NCBI GenBank assembly: GCA_023159155.1
Contig: JAJNNX010000039.1
Span: 310,001-374,000, forward strand
Reading direction: 5' to 3'
DNA from: Ustulina deusta
Lineage: Eukaryota > Ascomycota > Sordariomycetes > Xylariales > Xylariaceae
DNA: 64,000 nucleotides
Shown: in pieces, positions 56,501 through 64,000 of the stretch
Layout of the letters: each line of letters begins with the position of its first letter
Position numbering within the stretch: the stretch's first letter is position 1
Notes under the pieces: model-generated
What the model was told of the DNA's origin: nothing
The model's input: only the letters and a program-made list of their open reading frames with translations
The model's database searches: none
Position numbers and translations under genes: made by a program

Positions 56501-59149
56501 AAAAAGCTTTTAATATATATTAATTTAATATTTATATAATGCTTTTTAAATATTTTATATAAATATTAATTTAAAAAATATTACTACTTAGAACAATATA
56601 GCAGTATTAATTATATAAAAGACCTATTTATTATTTATTTATATAGTATTAATTATTATTTTATAGTTAAAATTATAATTGTTTTTAATTAAAAACTTAA
56701 AATATTAAAATATTTATTTATATAACTAGCAATAATAGTAAAACTTCTAGATCTTTTCTAAAATTAAATAGTTAATATTATATTTTATATAACTAAACAT
56801 TTTATATAGTCTTTTTATATAAAAGTATTTAAATTAGCAGTAAAACTATTATAGTTCTATTTTTATAAAAAATATATTAGCTTTATATAGTCTAATATTA
56901 AAAAATAAATATTTTTATTTATATATAACAAAAATAGTCTTGCTATTTTTTCGTATAATAATATCTTTTATATTATTAAAATATGCTTGTAAGCAATCGG
57001 CATCTTTTAAAAAAAACAAAAATAGTATTAGACTATTTAAAATATAATATATTATTATATTAAAGGTATTTTTTATTTATATAGTACCTATAGCTAAAAT
57101 TATACTATTACTGCTAAACCTAATATATATAGTTCTTAGTATCTAATTAACCTTTATATAAAAATATAATCTAATATAAGCCTTTAGTTATATTTTTATT
57201 ATTATTAAGTAGTTCGAAGCGCTTATATTTTATAGTTCGTTTTAATATTTTATATAATATTAGTTATTTAAAATAAATTAGTTAGATAGAACGTCCGTTT
57301 TGCAGTTCTAAATATTTTTTTTAGTTATATAGTATATAAACATATTATTTATTAAAAATTAAATAAACTAGCTTTTAAATTTTTTGTTTATATTTTTATT
57401 ACTTTTGTCCAACTTTAAATACTTTTTATATTCCGTTAAATATATTAAAAACTTTTTAAATATAAATTTAATATTATATATTATTTCGTATAAATTAAAG
57501 TACTAGCTTTTTATATAAGCTTATTTTTAAAAAATATATTTTATTAACTAATATTTTTTTTTTTAGTATATAAAGCATTTTTTATTTATATAGTTACTTT
57601 TAAAGTTCTAGTTTTTTCAATAGTTTTATTATATGTTTAGCTTATTTAATAATCTAAAAAATCTAGATCAGTAGCCTTTTATATAATAATTTTAATTATA
57701 TTTCCTATTGGTAAAATAAATATTATTATCTTTTTATATAAAATATTTTAGTATATTATCTGTTATTACTTAAATATATGCTTAGAAATTAAAAAAAAAA
57801 CTTTTATATATTAGCTTCTAAAATATAAATACTATAACTAGTTCAGGTACTCTTTAATACGTTTATATAATAGTTATGCCTAGTTAGATTTTTTTTTAGT
57901 AGCTTGTGTTAAGTACTTACTATACTTTTGCAAATTTATTAATTATAAGTTTTAGTATTTTATGCAGTACTAATTCTAGGTTTTTTTTATTTATTTATAC
58001 AAACATAATCAAAGTCTAATCGGCCTAATACTAATTATAATTTGTATTATTATTAAAGTAATTATTTATTATATAATAAATCTTATATTATATTTTTCCT
58101 AGTCCAATATAGTATATATAATACTTTTTTGCAAAGTTTTTCAAAATATTTAAAAATATAGTATAGTATTAGTTTTTTATTATTTCAAACTATTAATAAA
58201 TATTTATAAATAAGCGTGCCTTGTTATAAAATAGGTTATATAAATAACCTATATAGTTTTTTTTTTTTTTTATATTTTTAAAAAAACAGTATATTTTTTA
58301 AACAAAAATAGTCTGTTTTATATATTTTTTATAAAGAATAGATCTAAAAAAAAGCTATTTAATATAAGTTCTAATATTATATAAAAGTATGCTTGTAATA
58401 TAAAAGTCTAAAAAGGGTTATAAACTATAGAGTACTTATATACTAGTTAAAAGTTTGGTTTATAGCTTGCTTTTAATGTACAATTATATATTATTTCTAG
58501 CGTATGCTAGGCTTTTATAGTTGGTTATATATACTTAAAGTTCTAGTTTTTGCGGGGTTAGAATTATATATTCTAAATAAATATTAGTTTAAGCTATATA
58601 AGTTCTAGTTATTTAATTTTTAGTTTTAGTTCTATTTATATAATAGGTTAAAGGGTTAAGGTAAGCTAAAGGGTTTTCTAAGGAGTAGCTCGGAGTTATT
58701 AACTAGGTATAAAAAAGACTAATAGTTGTTATATAATAGGTATTTGGGCTATTCGGGTTAGAAATCCTAAAAATTTAACAATTTTAAATTTGTTTTATAT
58801 AATTATAACAAGTTGTTTATAAGCCGTATTTTTTTTAACTAGCTTTTATATGCTTTTTTTTTTAACTATTATTATAAACTTTGCATATATATTTCGATAA
58901 ATTGTATAAAAATAATCCGCTATTTATTTTTTGAAATTTTCCTTAAATATTTTTTAGAATAGCTATCCGGACCTTTTTATATTTTAGTATTTAACAAATT
59001 AATAAACAAATTATATATTTATTATGATTTTATTTATATAAGATTTATTAAAATTTTTGTTCTAAAAATTAAAATTAATATAGTTTTGTATAGTTTTTGT
59101 ACTAATACTAATATTTTCGGCAAGTTTTTTATATATAAAATTCAAGTAT

Positions 59150-59240
59150 GACTTAGCAGACTCCGCCGAAGTGCTTAGTGCTTCTTGCGCTATAGTAAGG
59201 TGAGAGGGGGGGGAGGAGGAAAGGGGAAAAAATTAAAAAG
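59150..59240. other. GC-rich island with long purine tract inside the retrotransposon
   Basis: AGACTCCGCCGAAGTGCTTA is followed by a G/A-only tract from about 59,202 to 59,231. It resembles a polypurine tract but lies about 360 bp before the right LTR, too far for the usual priming site. On the complementary strand it is C/T only and lacks CpA, so RIP would spare it. Confidence 0.5.
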
Positions 59241-59602
59241 TTCGTTTAGCTATCGTACAACAATATAGTTAAAAGTAGCACAATTATATATTATTATTTT
59301 TTTTTTTATATAATACTTTATTAGTCCAAAAAAAAAAGTTATATTATATAATAAAAAAATAAATCTTTTTGTTTTTTATACAACAAGCAAATATTCTATT
59401 AGTCCGAAAAAAAAGGTTATATTTGTTTTATTTTTAAATAATATATGTTAACTAGTTAAAAAAAATAATTATTATATAATAAAAAAATAAAATATAATAT
59501 AAAATTTTTCCTATTTATAAAAAGCTTAGCTCCGTTTTTATTTTTGCTAATTTGTAGTACTTTTATAGTTAGGTTAAAAATGCTTTAATAATTACTAATT
59601 AG

Positions 59603-59887
59603 TATTAAATAAGCTATATATAATATTATATATAAAAACAAATAAACGCGCGTTAATAAAATGTATTATATTATATTATATTTAAATCTTGTACCGGAAA
59701 AAAAAAAAAAAAATGTTTTGTACAAAACAGAATTCTTTTTAAAAAGAAAATTCTGCTAGCGTACGAGCTAAAACAATAAAAAGAAATAAAGTCCCTACAG
59801 CCGATAGTCTCCGTACGAAAATATCTGTTCATCCACGCGATGCACGGGTGCACAATATGGTTATAACCAATGCTAGTTATTCCAACA
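59603..59887. repeat. Right LTR of the retrotransposon
   Basis: 285 bp, same length as the left LTR. Retains GATGCACGGGTGCACAATA where the left copy has TAs, showing unequal RIP between the two LTRs. Ends CCAACA. Confidence 0.88.
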
Positions 59888-59892
59888 GCCAA
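59888..59892. repeat. Target-site duplication, right (gccaa)
   Basis: Exact copy of 52,447-52,451, immediately after the right LTR. Confidence 0.85.
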
Positions 59893-62021
59893 AGTATTTA
59901 AAATTTTAAAATAAATAGTATATAATAATATTATAGAAATAAAAACTTTTTTAAAAATAAGTAGTTATTATTAAATATAAATAAAAGCATATATTATAAT
60001 AGCATTTTTATTAATTATACTTTTTTAGTATAATATTAAGTTTATTTAAAAAAATAATTAAAAATAAATAATAATAATATTATAATAAGCTTTAATAATT
60101 ATTTTTTGCTTAATTATTTTAGATTATAAAGCTAAAAAAATCTAGCTAAAAATTAATGCTTTAAAAAAAAAATAAAGTATTATACTTTGTTAACTAATTA
60201 AAAATAAAATATATTTATTTAAATATAAATTAAAAATTTAAAAAAAACTTAAATTAAATTATAATATAACAAAAAAAAATACTTAAAGGTTATTAAAGCT
60301 TTTTACTAATTATAAAACTATTTATATAAAATTAGATTTTATTTAGAAATAAATATAAAAATGCTAATTATTTAGCTAAACAATAGATTTTTTATATTAC
60401 TTGGCATAGTTCTAACCTAATAGGTTGTTTTTATTAAAATGTTTGATTTTAAATTGTATTACGTTTTTAAAAAAAAATATATAGTAATAGACAAACTATT
60501 ATATAAATTAGAAAAACTATTAAATAAATTAAATAATTAATAAAAAAAAATATAAAAATTTTTATTAATTTTTAATTTTATATTATAATAATTAAACTAA
60601 TAATTGCTTTAAATACTAATGCTTTTTTTAAACTAAAATAAAAATAATTAATATATTTATAAAAACTAGTAATATATTTTATTATTAAAAACCTGCTTAA
60701 TTGCTTTATAATAATAATATAAAAAAAAATCTATAAAAATTACTTTTAAAAAAAAATAAAACTATTATATTAGATCTAATGTTATATTAATAACTTTAAT
60801 AATTAAAAAATCTTTTTTAAAAAAACTATATATAACTAAAATATTAAAGCTAAGATTTTATATATTATAAAATTATTACTTAATACTACTAAAAGAATTT
60901 ATATAAAAATATTAAAAATATTCTAAAAAACTATAAGCTATACTAGTAAATATAAAACAAGCGATCTAAAAAAAAATACTACTATAATAAAACTAAAAAT
61001 ATATTTATAAGCTAAATTTTTAATATTTAATTTATACCTAATAATAATAGGTTTAAAGCAATTATTAAAGTTAAATATAAAATATTAGCTTATTTTAAAA
61101 CAATACTATTCCGATTAACTAATTTTAAAAATATTGCTTAATTTATTAAGCAATATATTATTTATTAGTATAATATTTCTATTAAAATTAAATATAATAA
61201 TAGTTCTAAAAATAAAAAAAAAGTTATAATAGCTAAAATATAATTTAGATTTATAATAACTTATAATATAATATATTACTTTTAAAGCTAAAGATTTATT
61301 AAGTTAGGCTATAAAGTAATTATTAGTAGTTTTAAAAAAATAACTTAAAAAATAAAAAAAAGCTAAACCAAACAATTTAATAAAATAATTTAGGCTAATA
61401 GAACTATTATTTAATATTATAGCTATAGCATATATAAAATAGTTTATAGCTAATTATTAGTTTTATTAATTAAAAATGTTATTTTAATATAGTGGATTAT
61501 TAATTAGTAAAATATTTCTAATTATATATTTTTTTTAATATATAAAGTATAGCAATTCAAAAAAAAAAAAAAAAAATATAGCTAAGGTCTAATGTATTAT
61601 TACTAAAAAAAAATGCTAAGCTATAAAATGGGCTAATTAGCGATATGCTTATAAGGTCTGCTTTATAGCTTTAAAAAAAAAAACTTTATTTTTATGTTTA
61701 ATATTTTACTAAATAATAATAAATTTTAAAGCGTTAAACTTTTATATAAATAAAAAAACTTATTTTTTATAATATTTAAAAAAAAAAATATAAAATATAA
61801 AATAAAAAAGCTAAAAAAACTTATAAAAATAAAAACTTATATATTAAATAACTTATAACTATTTATTAAAAATAAAACTAAATATTAAAAATTAATTAAT
61901 TTTATTACTAATAAATAAATAATAAGTTTATTAAAAAATAACTGCTATAAAAAAGATATAAATATAGCTAAAATAGCCCCGATTAAAGCTATAATATAAC
62001 CAAACAAAAACTAAACAAAGG

Positions 62022-62150
62022 TTAAAATATAGCTAAATATAGCTAAAATATAGCTTAAATAAACTTAAATATATTTAAATATTATTTAAAATATAGCTAG
62101 ATATAGCTAAAATATAGCTTAAATAAATTATAATATAGCTTAAATAAGCT
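62022..62150. repeat. Degenerate tandem repeat of an AAATATAGCT unit
   Basis: The unit AAATATAGCT(T/A)A recurs about ten times with small length changes within 130 bp of the AT block. It may be a mutated subterminal repeat of an old transposon. Confidence 0.6.
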
Positions 62151-64000
62151 AAAAATATTAAAATATAAATAAAATAATTAAAAAAAATTAAAAAATTATT
62201 AGTAATAAAGCTTTATTATATTAAATTAAGATTTTAATTAAAATAAGCTTAAAAATTAAGTATTTAAGTTTTAATAATTTATAATTAAAAAAAAAATCTA
62301 TTAATTAGCAAGCAATATTTCTTTAAATTTAAAAACTAAAAAAATAAATATAATTAAAATCTATAGATCTAGTACTACGTATTATAATAATATTATTTTA
62401 ATTAGTTTAGATCTATTATAAAGCAATACTTATTACTTATATTTTTGTTTTTATTTTTTATTTTTGTGCTATTTTTTTATTTTTAGGAACCTGCTTTAAA
62501 ATAGCAATTTTATTATTGCTTTATAAGCAGATTAATTAAAGAATATATAAAATAACATATAATAATCCTTATTTAATTAGCCTAAATTAAGAACTTTTTT
62601 GGGCTGTTTTATTTATTTAAATTTTTATTTTTATTTTTTTAGGTTATTATAATATATAAATAAATATACTTAGTATTACTTATATAATATTTGCAGTCCG
62701 GCTAGCTAACTAAATAGATATAATTGCTACAAGTATTAAATTATAAAAGATTTGTTAATTTATATTTAAAAAATAGCTATATTTTAAAACAACTGTTATT
62801 TTTAAATTTTTAGAATTAATAAATATATAATTAATAAAAAATAAAATTAAAAGTTCTAGTTAATTAAATAGCAAGTACTATTATTTATATTAGATAATTA
62901 AGTATTATAAAGAAATATTTACTAAATAAGCTATTATAATATAGCTTAATATAAAAAGGTATAAGTTTGCTAGTAAATATTATAATTGCTTTAAATATAA
63001 CTTTATTATTAAATATTATAAAAAATAAAAAATAAAAATTTTAATATATATATTAATTAGTAGTATAGCTATTTAAAGCTTTAATAATAAAATAATAAAA
63101 AATTTAATAATTATTATTAAATATTTTTATTAGTTATATACAAAAATTAAAAAAGAAATATAAAGCTTATTTGTTTATATTAATTAAAAAAGCTATAATA
63201 TTTATTTTAATTATATTTAAAAGTTTTTTTTTAAATAACGCATAGTTTTATTAATTTATTAAAGTTCTTTAGTAATACTATATATTTTAAAATTATAGCT
63301 CTAAAAAATATATATATTTAAAAAAAATATAACTAAAATTATTAAAGCTATATTAAATCTTAACTAGAAATATATAATATATTATAATTTAGTATTAAAT
63401 AATAATAAAAATAGTATAGTAGTTATTTTAAAAATATAATTTATATACTAATTAGCTTAATTAAAATATTTATTAGCTCTAGCATATATTATTTTAATTA
63501 ATATTTAACTATTAAAGCTTTTTTTATAACTTAGTTTTTTTTTAATTAATTATAATAAAAAATCAGGATTATATAAGCTAACTTAAAATAAAAAATCTTT
63601 ATAATTAAAAAAAAAAAAATTAAATATTAGGTTTACTAGTAGTAAAGTAATATAACTAAAAATAATATATAAGATTTAATATATATAATAATAAATTAAT
63701 TAATATAAAAGCTTTAAATATACTCCGATTAGTAATATTTGCTTTTTTTTAGATTGCTTGAATTTTTAGATTAATTTATAAAACAATTAAAACTTAAAGC
63801 TTTAACTGCTTATTAGCGATCTAACTAAACATAAATATATTTATATAGTATTTAGTATAGCTAATATAAAAATAGTAATTATATAGCAAACAAAAATAAC
63901 TAAAAAAAACTAATATATATTTTTTGCTTTAAAACAATTAATTATTAGATATTATAAAAAATAACAAAAAATAAAAATATATATTATAATATATTATATA

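Larger units (their letters stand above)
52452..59887. mobile_element. RIP-inactivated LTR retrotransposon, structurally complete (7,436 bp)
   Basis: Two direct 285-bp repeats (52,452-52,736 and 59,603-59,887) enclose a 6,866-bp interior and are flanked by the 5-bp duplication gccaa. The right LTR ends CCAACA and the left CCAATA; both start TATTAAATA, consistent with an original TG...CA terminus changed by RIP. At every position I compared, the LTRs differ only by C/T or G/A transitions, so they diverged by RIP after insertion. The interior has no intact gag or pol frame, so copia versus gypsy and the element's strand could not be determined. It is nested in older AT-rich DNA. Confidence 0.88.
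46497..64000. repeat. RIP-degraded AT-rich block (nested transposon remains)
   Basis: From about 46,500 to the window end, G and C become rare and TpA, AA and TT dominate, with in-frame stops everywhere in all frames. This is the hallmark of repeat-induced point mutation of repeated DNA (C-to-T, mostly at CpA). The change is sharp, within some tens of bases of 46,490-46,560. Only two ORFs over 60 codons occur (53,742-53,996 plus; 59,671-59,892 minus, inside an LTR), neither protein-like. Apart from the dated LTR element inside, the identity of the older elements could not be read. Such blocks are usually heterochromatic (established for RIP-competent fungi). Confidence 0.9.

Noticed and set aside
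46170..64000. The repeat at 46,170 as the left LTR of a single large element spanning the AT block
   Set aside because: No second copy is visible to the right, and the repeat itself is not RIP-mutated, unlike the block.
1..64000. CRISPR arrays, bacterial operons or prophage
   Set aside because: Spliced fungal genes throughout; no regularly spaced repeats with unique spacers.

Overview
The window comes from a filamentous ascomycete (Pezizomycotina, most likely a Sordariomycete). The evidence is short GT-AG introns with CTGAC-like branch sites, fungus-restricted families (Zn2Cys6 regulator, PTH11-type receptor, 2EXR, Clr5, HET and an ERJ5-type J-protein), and an extremely AT-rich block with the signature of repeat-induced point mutation (RIP). 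The assignment below the subphylum is inference. Exon joins were read by eye from splice signals, reading phase and family consensus.

Region 1 (1-7.7 kb) looks like a small catabolic locus. A dihydroxyacetone-synthase-type transketolase (running off the left edge) and a polyol/sugar-type short-chain dehydrogenase are divergent from a shared promoter. A Zn2Cys6 regulator converges on the dehydrogenase with a 53-bp gap. A seven-helix PTH11-type receptor follows.

Region 2 (7.7-21 kb) is gene-poor. It holds a 2EXR gene, an RRM-like gene, a decayed MFS transporter fragment, a probable degraded gene and a 19-bp tandem repeat.

Region 3 (21-36.3 kb) is the gene-dense part: a Q-rich conserved protein, an ER J-domain protein with a GATG/GATT microsatellite in its first intron, an MFS sugar transporter, a second 2EXR protein, a small membrane protein, a Clr5-domain protein and a secreted or membrane-anchored amidohydrolase.

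Region 4 (36.3-46.5 kb) is accessory in character. Two related copies of a ~270-bp LTR-like repeat (36,959 and 46,170) bracket a secreted protein, a divergent Aurora-like kinase, an intact HET-domain gene, a truncated HET relic, a small secreted-protein candidate and a possible LysM relic.

Region 5 (46.5-64 kb) is almost gene-free and extremely AT-rich. Nested inside it is a structurally complete but RIP-destroyed LTR retrotransposon at 52,452-59,887. It has two 285-bp LTRs that differ only by transitions where I compared them, flanked by a perfect 5-bp target-site duplication (gccaa). No intact coding sequence was found in this block.
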